A stretch of DNA of 64,000 nucleotides from Xylophilus sp. GW821-FHT01B05 (GTDB taxonomy: Bacteria; Pseudomonadota; Gammaproteobacteria; Burkholderiales; Burkholderiaceae_C): assembly GCA_038961845.1 (NCBI GenBank), contig CP152408.1:3038001-3102000 (forward strand), given 5' to 3'. Every line of letters starts with the position of its first letter. Position 1 is the first letter of the stretch. This document shows positions 17,430 to 26,211 of this stretch, one piece after another. Made by a program: the position numbers and the translations under genes. The notes beneath the pieces are model-generated. The model was not told the DNA's origin, made no database searches, and saw only the letters and a program-made list of their open reading frames with translations.

Positions 17430-18614
17430 ATGTCTGCCCAGCCCTCTGCTACGACTTTCGACGCGGCCGTGACCCCGCCGCTCACTACCAAGCTGCCCGG
17501 CGTGGGCACGACCATCTTCACCGTGATGTCTGCCCTGGCGGCCGAGACCGGCGCGGTGAACCTGGGCCAGGGCTTTCCCGACTTCGACTGCGATCCGCGC
17601 CTGGTACAGGCGGTGACCGACGCCATGCGCAACGGCGCCAACCAGTATCCGCCCATGGCCGGCGTACCGGCGCTGCGCGAGGCCGTGACGGCCAAGATCG
17701 ATGTACTGCACGGCCGCCGCTACAGCGCGGCGACCGAGATCACCATCACCGCCGGCGCTACGCAAGCCATCCTCACCGCCATCCTGGCCGTGGTGCGGCC
17801 GGGCGACGAGGTGATCGTGCTCGAACCCTGCTACGACAGTTACGTGCCCAACATCGAGCTGGCCGGCGGCACCGTGGTGCGCGTGCCGCTCACGCCCGGC
17901 AGCTTCCGCCCGGACTTCGCGCGGATCGCCGCAGCCATCACGCCGCGCACCCGGGCGCTGATTGCCAACTCGCCGCACAACCCCAGCGCCACCGTCTGGA
18001 CCCAGGACGAGATGCTGCAGTTGCAGACGCTGCTGGCCCCGACCGACGTGCTGCTGATCAGCGACGAGGTCTACGAGCACATGGTGTTCGACGGCGAGCA
18101 CCAGAGCGCCTCGCGCTTCCCTGGCCTGGCAGCGCGCGCCTTTGTGGTGTCGAGCTTTGGCAAGACCTTTCACGTCACGGGCTGGAAGATCGGCTATGTG
18201 GCGGCGCCGGCGCGGCTGATGGAAGAATTCCGCAAGGTGCACCAGTTCAACGTGTTCTCGGTCAACACGCCGATGCAGGTGGGCCTGGCCGAGTACCTGC
18301 GCGATCCGGCGCCCTACCTGGACCTGCCGGCGTTCTACCGCGCCAAGCGTGATCTGTTCCGCGCCGGCCTGGCGGCCACGCGCTTTCGGCTGCTGCCCAG
18401 CGAGGGCAGCTACTTCCAGTGCGTGGACATTGCCGCGATCAGCGATCTGTCAGAGGCCGATTTCTGCCAATGGCTCACCCGCACCCATGGCGTGGCGGCG
18501 ATCCCGCTGTCGGCCTTTTATGGTGATGGCACGGAACAGCGCGTGGTGCGCTTCTGCTTCGCCAAGAAGGAAGAAACGCTGCACGCCGCGCTGGAGCGGC
18601 TGGCCAAGCTCTAG
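17430..18614 (+). CDS. Class I/II aminotransferase, methionine aminotransferase (YbdL) type
   Basis: A PLP-dependent fold-type I aminotransferase of 394 residues. The PLP lysine lies in SSFGKTFHVTGWKIGY, which closely resembles the KTYHVTGWKVGY motif of YbdL-type methionine:2-oxoacid aminotransferases. VNLGQGFPDFD and NSPHNPSATVW are also typical. Its position after a CysB-type regulator fits a role in methionine or sulfur amino-acid metabolism, but kynurenine and aromatic activities are also known for close relatives. Confidence 0.87.
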   Translation: MSAQPSATTFDAAVTPPLTTKLPGVGTTIFTVMSALAAETGAVNLGQGFPDFDCDPRLVQAVTDAMRNGANQYPPMAGVPALREAVTAKIDVLHGRRYSAATEITITAGATQAILTAILAVVRPGDEVIVLEPCYDSYVPNIELAGGTVVRVPLTPGSFRPDFARIAAAITPRTRALIANSPHNPSATVWTQDEMLQLQTLLAPTDVLLISDEVYEHMVFDGEHQSASRFPGLAARAFVVSSFGKTFHVTGWKIGYVAAPARLMEEFRKVHQFNVFSVNTPMQVGLAEYLRDPAPYLDLPAFYRAKRDLFRAGLAATRFRLLPSEGSYFQCVDIAAISDLSEADFCQWLTRTHGVAAIPLSAFYGDGTEQRVVRFCFAKKEETLHAALERLAKL

Positions 18615-18616
18615 GC

Positions 18617-18781
18617 CTAGTGTCGCGTCAAGCATGATCTGCCGGTGTGCGCTTGCCCTCGCCGCGCATCGCTGCGTTGCAGCCCTTGCCCAGGCGTGAA
18701 GCCTGGGCTGCGGCCTGCGCCTTGCGCTGCACGCCGATGCCTTCGCACCCATCCGTCACCTCACGCTTGACGCGACACTAG
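18617..18781. repeat. 165-bp element with 17-bp perfect terminal inverted repeats
   Basis: The ends CTAGTGTCGCGTCAAGC (18617-18633) and GCTTGACGCGACACTAG (18765-18781) are perfect inverted repeats. The interior contains a smaller hairpin (CCCAGGC / GCCTGGG). It exactly fills the gap between two convergent genes and supplies the stop codon of the HD-GYP gene. No coding capacity is seen. It may be a non-autonomous mobile element that now serves as a two-way terminator. Confidence 0.75.
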
Positions 18782-19974
18782 CGCGGCAACCAGAGCGCAT
18801 CCAGGTCGCCAAAGCCCCAGCTCTGCGGGTCTTCAACGCCCACGATCTTGTCCTGCGCCCGCAGCACCGACAAATCGACGATCGCGTGCTGCAAGGGTTC
18901 GCGCCGCGCCGCCGAATAGAACACCTTGACCCGGGGATACAGCAGGGCTCCTGCGTTGGGCTCCACCACCACCGCCAGGCGCTGCGAGGCCAGCCGCACC
19001 AGCGAGCCCACCGGGTAGATCCCCACGCTCTTGATGAAGGCCTGGGTCAGCACCGGGTCGAAATGGCCCTTCCAGCTGGCCATCCGGCGCATGGCCAGGG
19101 CCGGGTCCCAGGCCGCCTTGTAGCTGCGCAGGGAGGTCACGGCGTCATAGACGTCGCACAGGGCGCCCATGCGGGCGTACACGCCTATGCCTTCGCCGGC
19201 CAACTGGTGCGGGTAGCCCGCGCCGTCGTACTTCTCGTGGTGGTGCAGGGCCACGTCGCACACCGTCTCGCTGGCCGTGCCGGCTTCACGCAGCAGGCGC
19301 CAGCCTTCCTCGGGGTGGCCCTTCATGATGCCGAACTCGTGCTCGGTCAGGCTGCCGGGCTTGTTGAGCACCTCCAGCGGCATCAGCGCCTTGCCCAGGT
19401 CGTGCATGAGGCCGCCCATGCCGGCCTCGCGCACCTGGGCTTCGGGCCAGCCCAGTTGCTGCCCCAGCGCCACCATCAGCGCGCAGACGGCCACCGAATG
19501 CATGTAGGTGTAGTCGTCCAGCGCCTTCAGCCGCACCATGCTGACAAAGGCTGCCGGATTGCGCGCGACCGAGGCGGCAATGTCTTCCACCAGCGGCTGG
19601 GCGGCGCCAATGCCCACCACGCGCCCCATGCGCGCGTCGGTGAACATCGAGGCCATGGCGCCGCCGGCCAATGCGCAAATGCCGCGTGCGCGCTCCAGCT
19701 CTTCTTCGAACCCGGCCGGGCTGTGCCGTGGCAAGACAGCCGCCGCGACGACAGCCACAGGCGCTGCCAGCACGGGCGGCGCCGACTCCACATCCAGGCC
19801 CTTGGCGGTATCGATCCACAGGTCTTCGATGCCGCATTCGCGCACCGCGCGCAGGTCGTCCAGGCTCTCCAGCACGAAGGCACTGCGCCAGAACGGGTGC
19901 TGCAGCCAGGAGCCCCCCAGCTTGTGCAGGTACATGCCGGTGCGCAGTTGGTCTACGGCGATCTTTTTCAGCAT
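18778..19974 (-). CDS. HD-GYP domain protein (probable c-di-GMP phosphodiesterase)
   Basis: A 398-residue protein with an N-terminal DUF3391-type region (LRTGMYLHKLGGSWLQHPFW) and a C-terminal HD-GYP domain. The domain has HDLGK, the KPGSLTEHEFGIMKGHP block and HHHEKYDGAGYP, so the metal ligands and the GYP part are intact and hydrolysis of cyclic di-GMP is likely. The frame opens at 20028, but the ATG at 19974 gives the usual start MLKKIAVDQLRTGMY. No diguanylate cyclase lies nearby. Confidence 0.88.
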   Translation of the reverse strand: MLKKIAVDQLRTGMYLHKLGGSWLQHPFWRSAFVLESLDDLRAVRECGIEDLWIDTAKGLDVESAPPVLAAPVAVVAAAVLPRHSPAGFEEELERARGICALAGGAMASMFTDARMGRVVGIGAAQPLVEDIAASVARNPAAFVSMVRLKALDDYTYMHSVAVCALMVALGQQLGWPEAQVREAGMGGLMHDLGKALMPLEVLNKPGSLTEHEFGIMKGHPEEGWRLLREAGTASETVCDVALHHHEKYDGAGYPHQLAGEGIGVYARMGALCDVYDAVTSLRSYKAAWDPALAMRRMASWKGHFDPVLTQAFIKSVGIYPVGSLVRLASQRLAVVVEPNAGALLYPRVKVFYSAARREPLQHAIVDLSVLRAQDKIVGVEDPQSWGFGDLDALWLPR

Positions 19975-20106
19975 CGGGTAAGGCGTCCTGATGGGATTTT
20001 TTGCAGGCCGGCGACAGTTTCGACCCATTGGCCATCCTTGTACCTCATCGCCCTGCCGCCATGACCGCCGGCCATGGCGCCCGTGCTGCCGCGTATCGGA
20101 ATCCCC

Positions 20107-20568
20107 CTACACATGCCGGCGCACACCTGGCGCCAGCGGCTCGCCGGCAGGCTGGGCGTCGGCGCGGGCGTGCAGGGCTTCGATGATGCTGCAACGATGC
20201 TCCTGGCCGTCACAGCGGTCGCGCAGCGCGGACAAATCGGCCTCCAGCGCCTGCAGCTCCAGCAGGCGCTCGCGCACATGGCCCAGGTGCTCGGTCAGCG
20301 CGCCGCGCGCGCGGGCGCAGTCGCCTTGGTCGCCCAGGTCCAGCGCCAGCAAGGTGCGCACCTCGTCCAGCGACATGTCCATGGCGCGGCACAGGCGGAT
20401 GAAGCGCAGGCGGTGCACTTCTTCGTCGCTGTACATGCGGTAGCGGTTCACTGCCCGCACCTGGGGCGCGAGCAGGCCTTCCTTCTCGTAGTAGCGGATA
20501 TTGGCGGCCGATACGCCCGACAGGCGGGCGGCATCTCCGATACGGTGGCAGGGGCTTTGACTGGACAT
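20107..20568 (-). CDS. cadR: Cd(II)/Pb(II)-responsive MerR-family regulator (CadR type)
   Basis: A 153-residue MerR-type activator. The winged helix (MSSQSPCHRIGDAARLSGVS) is followed by a dimerisation helix and the metal site. Cys84, Cys119 and Cys126 (in GDCAR and RCDGQEHRC) match the three cadmium ligands of CadR/PbrR proteins. The frame continues upstream to 20637, but that would run through the operator, so the ATG at 20568 was chosen. It is divergent from cadA with the shared operator between them. Confidence 0.92.
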   Translation of the reverse strand: MSSQSPCHRIGDAARLSGVSAANIRYYEKEGLLAPQVRAVNRYRMYSDEEVHRLRFIRLCRAMDMSLDEVRTLLALDLGDQGDCARARGALTEHLGHVRERLLELQALEADLSALRDRCDGQEHRCSIIEALHARADAQPAGEPLAPGVRRHV

Positions 20569-20571
20569 GGC

Positions 20572-20603
20572 TTGACCTTCAAGCGGCTTCAAGGTTTTCA
20601 ATG
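20572..20603 (+). promoter_or_regulatory. CadR operator and cadA promoter
   Basis: A -35 TTGACC (20572) and a weak -10 near TCAATG (20598) are separated by about 20 nt. This is the over-long spacer typical of MerR-activated promoters. The spacer holds a perfect interrupted dyad ACCTT-n-AAGC-n-GCTT-n-AAGGT (20575-20595). The expected transcript start near 20608 makes an ATG at 20609 unlikely as the cadA start. Confidence 0.8.
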
Positions 20604-20635
20604 ATGACATGACAGCCTCCGCAACTGGAAAACCC

Positions 20636-22687
20636 ATGACAGAACACGCCCACCGCCACCCGCACCCTCATACGCCCGACCACGCCCATGGGCCCGCACG
20701 GGCCGAGGCCACGGGGCCGCGCATCGAGGTGTCTTGCTGTGGTGGCGGCTGCGCAACATCCAGCCCGGCCGCAGCGCCCAAAGACGCGCACGAAGGCCAT
20801 GACCACGGCGCGCTGCCCGGCTGGGGCCGGATTGGCGCGGCGCTGGTGGCCGCCACCGGCGCCGAGCTGCTGCACCTGCTGGGGCCGGATACGACGATCT
20901 GGCACGGCGCCGGCATGCTGCTGGCGGCCGTAGCCATCTTGCTGGCCGGCCTGGGCATCTACCGCAGCGGGCTGCGCTCGCTGCTGCGCGGGCAACTGGG
21001 CATCAGCGCGCTGATGGCGGTGGCCGTGACCGGCGCCTTCCTGATCGGCCAGTGGCCCGAGGCGGCCATGGTGATGGCGCTGTACGCGCTGGCCGAGCGC
21101 ATCGAGGACCGCGCCGTGGGCCGGGCGCGCGACGCAATTGGCTCGCTGCTTGCGCTGAGCCCGCAGCAGGCCGAGGTGCAGCAGGCTGACGGCAGTTGGC
21201 AGACCTTGCCCGCAGCGCAGGTGCCGCTGGGCGCGGTGGTGCGTATTCGCCCGGGCGGGCGCGTGCCGCTGGACGGCACGGTCACCACTGGCCGCGGCGC
21301 GGTGGATGAATCCAGCGTTACCGGTGAAAGCCTGGCAGTGGACAAGGTGCCCGGCGACAGCCTGTACGCCGGCACGCTCAATGCGCAGTCGGAGCTGGAA
21401 TTCCGCGTGACCGCTGCCGCCGGCAACACCACGCTGGACCGCATCATCCGCGCCGTCGAGCAGGCCCAGGCCACCCGCGCGCCGACGCAACGCTTTGTCG
21501 ACCGCTTTGCCGCCATCTACACACCGGCCGTCTTCGTGCTGGCCGTGGCGGTGGCCGTGGGCGCGCCGCTGGTCCTGGGCTGGGCCTGGCTGGACGCGGT
21601 CTACCGCGCGCTGGTGCTGCTGGTGATCGCCTGCCCTTGCGCGCTGGTGCTGTCTACGCCGGTCACGGTGGTGAGCGGGCTGGCGGCGGCGGCGCGGCGC
21701 GGCATTCTGGTGAAGGGCGGCAGTTGGCTGGAGCAGGCGCGCGGCATCCGTGCCGTGGCCTTCGACAAGACCGGCACCGTGACCGCTGGCCGGCCGGTGC
21801 TGGTGGCGCAGCAAAGCTTTGGCGACGACGCCGCGCCCGATGTGGCCCTGGCGCTGGCCAGCCGCTCGGACCACCCGGTGTCCAAGGCCATTGCGGCCGG
21901 GCTGGACGCGCCGGCATCGCTGCCCGTGGTGGAAGACTTCAACGCCCTGCCCGGCCGGGGCGTAGCCGCCCGTGTGGGCGGCACGCTGTGGCAGTTGGGC
22001 AACCGCCGGCTGATGCAGGAGCGCGGCCTGTGGAACGAGACGGTGGAGCAGGCCGTGGCCGCGCAAGAGGCGCAAGGCCGCAGCGTCACCCTGCTGGCCG
22101 ACGGCAGCGCCGTGCGCGCCCTGTTTGCCGTGGCCGACACGCTGCGACCGCAGGCGGTGCAGGCCGTGGCCGACCTGCGCGCGCTGGGCATCGTGCCGGT
22201 GATGCTCACCGGCGACCATGCCGCCGCCGCACACGCTGCCGCACGCGAGGCCGGCATCGACCAGGTGCAGGCCGGGCTGCTGCCCGAGCAAAAGCTGGCC
22301 GCCATCGCCACGCTGCAGCAAAAGCACGGCATGACCGCCATGGCCGGCGACGGCATCAACGACGCCCCGGCGCTGGCCCGTGCCGACGTGGGCTTTGCCA
22401 TGGGCGCGGCCGGCACCGACGTGGCCATGGAGACGGCCGACGTGGTCATCATGAACGACGACCTGCGCCGCGTGGCCGAAACCGTGCGCCTGTCGCGCCG
22501 CACCCATGCCGTGCTGTGGCAGAACATTGCGCTGGCACTGAGCATCAAGCTGGTGTTCTTTGGCCTGGCGCTGGCCGGCCAGGCCACCATGTGGATGGCG
22601 GTGTTTGCCGACATGGGCGCCAGCCTGCTGGTGGTGGCCAACGGGCTGCGCATGCTGCGGCCTGAGCGCGTCACGGCCGGCCGCTAG
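20636..22687 (+). CDS. cadA: Heavy-metal P1B-type ATPase (cadmium/zinc/lead efflux)
   Basis: An inner-membrane ATPase that exports divalent soft metals, 683 residues. The membrane CPC motif is at residues 333-335, the phosphorylated Asp377 lies in DKTGT, and there is an SRSDHPVSKA (HP) locus and a GDGINDAPAL hinge. There is no HMA domain at the N-terminus. Instead there is a His-rich leader (HAHRHPHPHTPDHAHG) and a Cys patch (SCCGGGC). The ATG at 20636 was preferred to the in-frame ATG at 20609, because the latter coincides with the predicted transcript start and the former has GGAA upstream. Confidence 0.93.
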   Translation: MTEHAHRHPHPHTPDHAHGPARAEATGPRIEVSCCGGGCATSSPAAAPKDAHEGHDHGALPGWGRIGAALVAATGAELLHLLGPDTTIWHGAGMLLAAVAILLAGLGIYRSGLRSLLRGQLGISALMAVAVTGAFLIGQWPEAAMVMALYALAERIEDRAVGRARDAIGSLLALSPQQAEVQQADGSWQTLPAAQVPLGAVVRIRPGGRVPLDGTVTTGRGAVDESSVTGESLAVDKVPGDSLYAGTLNAQSELEFRVTAAAGNTTLDRIIRAVEQAQATRAPTQRFVDRFAAIYTPAVFVLAVAVAVGAPLVLGWAWLDAVYRALVLLVIACPCALVLSTPVTVVSGLAAAARRGILVKGGSWLEQARGIRAVAFDKTGTVTAGRPVLVAQQSFGDDAAPDVALALASRSDHPVSKAIAAGLDAPASLPVVEDFNALPGRGVAARVGGTLWQLGNRRLMQERGLWNETVEQAVAAQEAQGRSVTLLADGSAVRALFAVADTLRPQAVQAVADLRALGIVPVMLTGDHAAAAHAAAREAGIDQVQAGLLPEQKLAAIATLQQKHGMTAMAGDGINDAPALARADVGFAMGAAGTDVAMETADVVIMNDDLRRVAETVRLSRRTHAVLWQNIALALSIKLVFFGLALAGQATMWMAVFADMGASLLVVANGLRMLRPERVTAGR

Positions 22688-22698
22688 AATCCGCCCCG

Positions 22699-23028
22699 AT
22701 GAAACGGTTCTGGACACTGCTGCTGATCGGGGTGATGGCCCTGCAAACGAGCTGGGCCGCCGTTCATCTGTGCCATGACGCAACGCCGGGCGCCGTAGCG
22801 GTCGCCGCGGCATTCGCCGAAGCTGGCGAGCAGCACCAGACATCCTCCGCCGCCGACCAGTGCTGCCCCGTCGGGCACAGCTGCCACAGCCTCTGCACCT
22901 TCCTGCCGCAAGGCCACGCGGAACGCGGCGGGCAAGCCGTGCTCAGCGCGCCCGGCCTGCGCGCCGTGCCCGCGCTGCCGGACTGGGACGGCCCGCGCCA
23001 CGAGCGCCCCCAGTGGTCCGCCGCCTGA
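22699..23028 (+). CDS. czcI: CzcI-like small exported protein
   Basis: A 109-residue protein with a signal peptide (MKRFWTLLLIGVMALQTSWA). The mature part is rich in Cys and His (HLCHDATPG, QCCPVGHSCHSLC). This matches the layout of CzcI, a small periplasmic protein at the head of czcCBA operons that is thought to modulate their expression or bind metal. It starts 11 nt after the cadA stop, so cadA and the czc genes may share a transcript. The CzcI label rests on layout rather than a strong motif. Confidence 0.7.
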   Translation: MKRFWTLLLIGVMALQTSWAAVHLCHDATPGAVAVAAAFAEAGEQHQTSSAADQCCPVGHSCHSLCTFLPQGHAERGGQAVLSAPGLRAVPALPDWDGPRHERPQWSAA

Positions 23029-23125
23029 CGGCGGACCGCACAGCAGCTTTTCTCTTTCCCCCTTTTCCCTGCCCGCTTGCGCGGTTCGCCGAAGTCGTCG
23101 TCCTGTCTGACTTTCGGAGAACTGA

Positions 23126-24352
23126 ATGCCCCATTTCCCTGGGCGGCTGTGTGCCGCCCGCACGGCCGGCTTGCTGCTGGCCGCGCTGTGCGCCACTGCC
23201 ACAGCACAACCCCTTCCCACCCTGCGCGAGGCGCTGGAGCAGGCCTGGGCGCTGGGCGCCCCGGCACGCAGCCAGCCCGGCCGCAGCGCCGAGCTGGACG
23301 CCCGCGCCCGTGGCGCCACATCGCCCATTGCCGGCCCTCCGGTGCTGGGCCTGTCGCAGCGCAATGACCAGTTGCAGCGCCGCGGCGGCCTGAGCGAGAC
23401 CGAAACCGAGATCGCCGTCCCGCTCTGGACACCCGGCCTGCGTGACGCCACGCAGCGCCAGGTCGGCGCCGACCGCACGGCCTTTGAGCAAGAACTGGCG
23501 CGCGCACGCCTGCAACTGGCCGGCACGCTGCGCGAGGCCGCAGCCCAGGCCGCCGTGGCACGCATAGAACGCGAGGCCGCGCTGCGGCGCCAGCTTGAGG
23601 CCGCCACGCTGGCCGACGACGTGGCGCGCCGCGTGCGCGCCGGTGAATCGGCCCGTGTCGAAGCGCTGCAGGCCCAGGCCCTGCGCCAGCAGGCCGGCGC
23701 CGCGCTTACCCAGGCCGAGCAGGCGCTGGCCGACGCCACCGCGCACTGGCGTGCCTTGACCGGCCTGGCCACGGTGGCCTCGCCAGAGGAAAGCGCCCAC
23801 CCCGCCACCAGCGACGACCTGGCCGCGCACCCCGCGCTGCAGGCCGCCGAGGCACGCCAGGCCGCCGCCCAGGCGCGCCTGCGGCTGGTGGATGCCGACC
23901 GGCGCGACCCGGTCGAGGTGGGCGTGGGCCTGACCCATGACCGTGGCGCCTACGGCGAACGCGGCCAGTACAGCGCGCGGCTGCTGCTGCGCATTCCACT
24001 GGCGACCGAGCAGCGCAACCGCCCCCGGCAGGCCGCCGCGCTGGCGGAAGCCGCAGCGGCGGATGCCGAGCGCGATGCCGTGGCAAGGGAAATAACCGCC
24101 ACCGTCACCGCCGCGCGCAGCGGCCTCGCCGCCAGCCAGCGCGGCATTGAGGCCGCCGCCGAGCGCGCCCGCCTCAGCGACGAGGCCCAGGCCTTGATCC
24201 GACGTGGCTACCAATTGGGCGAAAGCAGCCTGCTGGAGCGCCTGCGCGCCGACAACGAAAAGTACGAAGCCGACCTGGCCTTGGCGCGTGCGCGCCTGGA
24301 CGGGCAGCGCGCCCAGTCCCGCTTATTGCAAGCCTTGGGCCAACTCCCGTGA
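23126..24352 (+). CDS. czcC: CzcC-like outer-membrane efflux protein (TolC family)
   Basis: The outer-membrane channel of the RND metal efflux complex: 408 residues with a signal peptide ending near ATAQP. It has the two long alpha-helical repeats of the OEP family (such as EALEQAWALGAPARSQPG and ARAGESARVEALQAQALRQQ). A CGGAGAA ribosome site lies upstream of the ATG. A repeat element begins 3 nt after the stop codon and separates it from the rest of the operon. Confidence 0.88.
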   Translation: MPHFPGRLCAARTAGLLLAALCATATAQPLPTLREALEQAWALGAPARSQPGRSAELDARARGATSPIAGPPVLGLSQRNDQLQRRGGLSETETEIAVPLWTPGLRDATQRQVGADRTAFEQELARARLQLAGTLREAAAQAAVARIEREAALRRQLEAATLADDVARRVRAGESARVEALQAQALRQQAGAALTQAEQALADATAHWRALTGLATVASPEESAHPATSDDLAAHPALQAAEARQAAAQARLRLVDADRRDPVEVGVGLTHDRGAYGERGQYSARLLLRIPLATEQRNRPRQAAALAEAAAADAERDAVAREITATVTAARSGLAASQRGIEAAAERARLSDEAQALIRRGYQLGESSLLERLRADNEKYEADLALARARLDGQRAQSRLLQALGQLP

Positions 24353-24355
24353 CTT

Positions 24356-24475
24356 ATGAAGCACCCCCAGGCTTCGCGCTTCGCGTCTTCGCCACCCCCC
24401 TTGCAGGGGGCACATCCTGCGGCCTGGCAAAGCCAGTTCCGCGGATGTCTTCGCATGGCCTGCTCCGCGGCCTTC
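24356..24475 (+). repeat. Dispersed repeat family 2, copy after czcC
   Basis: This block begins ATGAAGCACCCCCAGGCT and continues CGCGCTTCGCGTCTTCGCC, then CAGGGGGCACATCCTGCGGC, then GGCAAAGCCAGTTCCGCGG. It is nearly identical to blocks at 48962 and 53511. It begins 3 nt after a stop codon. It carries an open frame (MKHPQASRFASSPPPLQG) that I do not regard as a gene. Confidence 0.82.
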
Positions 24476-24529
24476 TGTCTTCACTCGTGGCGAGCGGTAT
24501 ACGGCTCCATGAGAAATCGGTCTGAATTT

Positions 24530-25087
24530 ATGAAAAAAGTGCCTGTAGCCCAGTACCTGCCTGGGCTAGTAGCTATATCTTTAGTAGCATCCATCGCCTT
24601 CATCAGCTTGCCCGCCGGCGCACACGAAGGCCATGCCGAAGCGCCCGCCAGCCCCGCCAGCCCACCCGGCCGGCTCAGCGCCCAATCCGCACAGTTCGAG
24701 ATCGCCGGCGCGCTGGCGCACGACACGCTCACGCTCTACCTGGACCGCTACGCCAGCAACGAGCCGGTGACCGGCGCCCGCATCGAGGTCGAGGCCGGCG
24801 CCGCCAGCGGCCTGGCTGAGCCGCAGGCCGATGGCAGCTACCGCTTCCAGCATGACGCGCTGGAGACGGCCGGCACCGTGCCCGTGCACTTCGCCATCGA
24901 GGCGGCGGGCGTTGCCGAGCTGCTCAGCACCGAACTCGCCATTGCCGCCGACGGCGCGGAGCCCGACCACGGCCACGCCGAGATCCCTTGGCGCACCGTG
25001 CTGGCTGCCGCCGCATTGCTGGCCGTGCTGGCCTTCTTCCTCCTGCGTGCCCGGCGTCGCCGCGCCGCCAACCCTTCTTCTGTCTGA
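24530..25087 (+). CDS. His-rich membrane-anchored periplasmic protein of the czc cluster, repeat-derived signal peptide
   Basis: A 185-residue protein of unknown exact function between czcC and czcB. It has a signal peptide (MKKVPVAQYLPGLVAISLVA followed by SIAFISLPAGA), a His motif HEGHAEA, a beta-rich domain (SAQFEIAGALAHDTLTLYLD), a second His motif PDHGHAE, one membrane helix and a basic tail (LRARRRRAA). Residues 2-20 are encoded by a copy of dispersed repeat family 1 read in reverse. The frame also opens at 24356, but that part is repeat family 2, so the ATG at 24530 was chosen. A periplasmic metal-handling role is inferred. Confidence 0.75.
   Translation: MKKVPVAQYLPGLVAISLVASIAFISLPAGAHEGHAEAPASPASPPGRLSAQSAQFEIAGALAHDTLTLYLDRYASNEPVTGARIEVEAGAASGLAEPQADGSYRFQHDALETAGTVPVHFAIEAAGVAELLSTELAIAADGAEPDHGHAEIPWRTVLAAAALLAVLAFFLLRARRRRAANPSSV
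24533..24588 (-). repeat. Dispersed repeat family 1, copy forming a signal peptide
   Basis: On the minus strand this reads GCTACTAAAGATATAGCTAC, then TAGCCCAGGCAGG, then TACTGGGCTACAGGCACTTT. It follows the same order as the copy at 63182 (ACTACAAAAAAGATAGCTAT, AGCCCAGG, CCTGGGCTAGAGGCACTTTT). On the plus strand it is translated as the start of the czc-cluster membrane protein. Confidence 0.8.
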
Positions 25088-25097
25088 GCGGATTCCC

Positions 25098-26207
25098 ATG
25101 CGCACCTTTGTTGCCCTCTTATCCCTCGCTGCGTTGCTGGCCAGCGCCCCGGCCCGCGCCGGTGCCGGCCATGACCACGACGCCCCGGCCGCCAGTGCCG
25201 AGTCTTCCGACAGCCCGCGCCGCCTGCCCGATGGCAGCGTGTTTTTGCCCAAACCCAGCCAGCGCCAATGGCAGCTGCGCACGCTGCTGGCCGAGAAAGC
25301 CCATCAGCCCATGACGCTGGAGCTGACCGGCCGCGTGCTGGCCGACCCGAACAGTGGCGGCCGCGTGCAGCCCACCGCGCCCGGCCGCATCGAAGCCGGC
25401 CCGCAAGGCCTGCCGCGCCTGGGCCAGGCGGTGCGCCGTGGTGAGGTGCTGGCGGTGGCGCGCAGCGCCGCCGCGCCCATAGACCGCGCCAACCAGGTGG
25501 CACTGGCCGCCGAGCTGCGCGCCAACCTGCAGACCGCGCGCCGCCGCGCCGAGCGCCTGGCCCAGCTCGAAGGCACGGTGCCGCAAAAAGACATAGACGC
25601 CGCGCAGGCCGATGCCAACGGCCTGGCCCAGCGCCTGGCCGCCGTCGGCGCCAGCGTGGAAGCCACCGAGGCGCTGCGCGCGCCGGTCTCAGGCGTGATT
25701 GCCGCCAGCAATGTGGTGGCCGGCCAGGTGGTCGATGCGCGCGACACGCTGTTTGAGATCGTCGATGCCTCGCGCCTGCTGGTCGAGGCCCAGGCCTTCG
25801 ACGCCACGCTGGCCGCGCGCGTGGCCAGTGCCAGCGCCATCGCGGCGCCCGGGCAGGCGCCCGTGGCGCTGGCCTTCAGCGGCGCCGGCCATGCGCTGCG
25901 CGAAGGCGCCATCCCGCTGCAGTTCCGCACCCTGCCCGGCGGGCCGGCGCTGGCGCTGCAGCAACCGGTGCGCGTGCTGGTGCAAACGCGCGACACGGTC
26001 GAAGGCTTTGCGCTGCCGGCCAGCGCCGTGGTGCGCAACCCGGCCAACCAGGACGTGGTGTGGCTGCACACCGGGGCTGAGCAGTTCGAGCCGCGCGTAG
26101 TGCGCAGCGTGGCGCTGGACGGCGCGCGGGTCTCCGTGCTGGACGGCTTGCAGCCCGGCGACCGGGTCGTGACCCAGGGCGCGCCCCTGCTCAATCAAGT
26201 GAGGTAA
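25098..26207 (+). CDS. czcB: CzcB-like membrane fusion protein of an RND metal efflux pump
   Basis: Periplasmic adaptor linking the inner-membrane pump to the outer-membrane channel, 369 residues. It has a signal peptide ([21 protein letters not shown]), a short metal-binding-like GHDHDAP segment, a barrel-sandwich hybrid with [20 protein letters not shown], a short hairpin and a C-terminal beta domain ending [18 protein letters not shown]. The frame opens upstream inside the preceding gene. The ATG at 25098, 10 nt after that gene's stop, gives the correct signal peptide. Confidence 0.9.
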   Translation: MRTFVALLSLAALLASAPARAGAGHDHDAPAASAESSDSPRRLPDGSVFLPKPSQRQWQLRTLLAEKAHQPMTLELTGRVLADPNSGGRVQPTAPGRIEAGPQGLPRLGQAVRRGEVLAVARSAAAPIDRANQVALAAELRANLQTARRRAERLAQLEGTVPQKDIDAAQADANGLAQRLAAVGASVEATEALRAPVSGVIAASNVVAGQVVDARDTLFEIVDASRLLVEAQAFDATLAARVASASAIAAPGQAPVALAFSGAGHALREGAIPLQFRTLPGGPALALQQPVRVLVQTRDTVEGFALPASAVVRNPANQDVVWLHTGAEQFEPRVVRSVALDGARVSVLDGLQPGDRVVTQGAPLLNQVR

Positions 26208-26211
26208 GGCG

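Noticed and set aside
20579..22843. A 754-codon open frame on the minus strand through cadA
   Set aside because: Antisense to a P-type ATPase with all motifs; the translation is rich in His, Gln, Arg and Gly without any domain, and it would also cross the CadR operator.
24356..24529. N-terminal extension of the czc-cluster membrane protein beginning MKHPQAS
   Set aside because: This stretch is dispersed repeat family 2, also found untranslated at 48962. The ATG at 24530 gives a proper signal peptide, and a signal peptide must be at the start.
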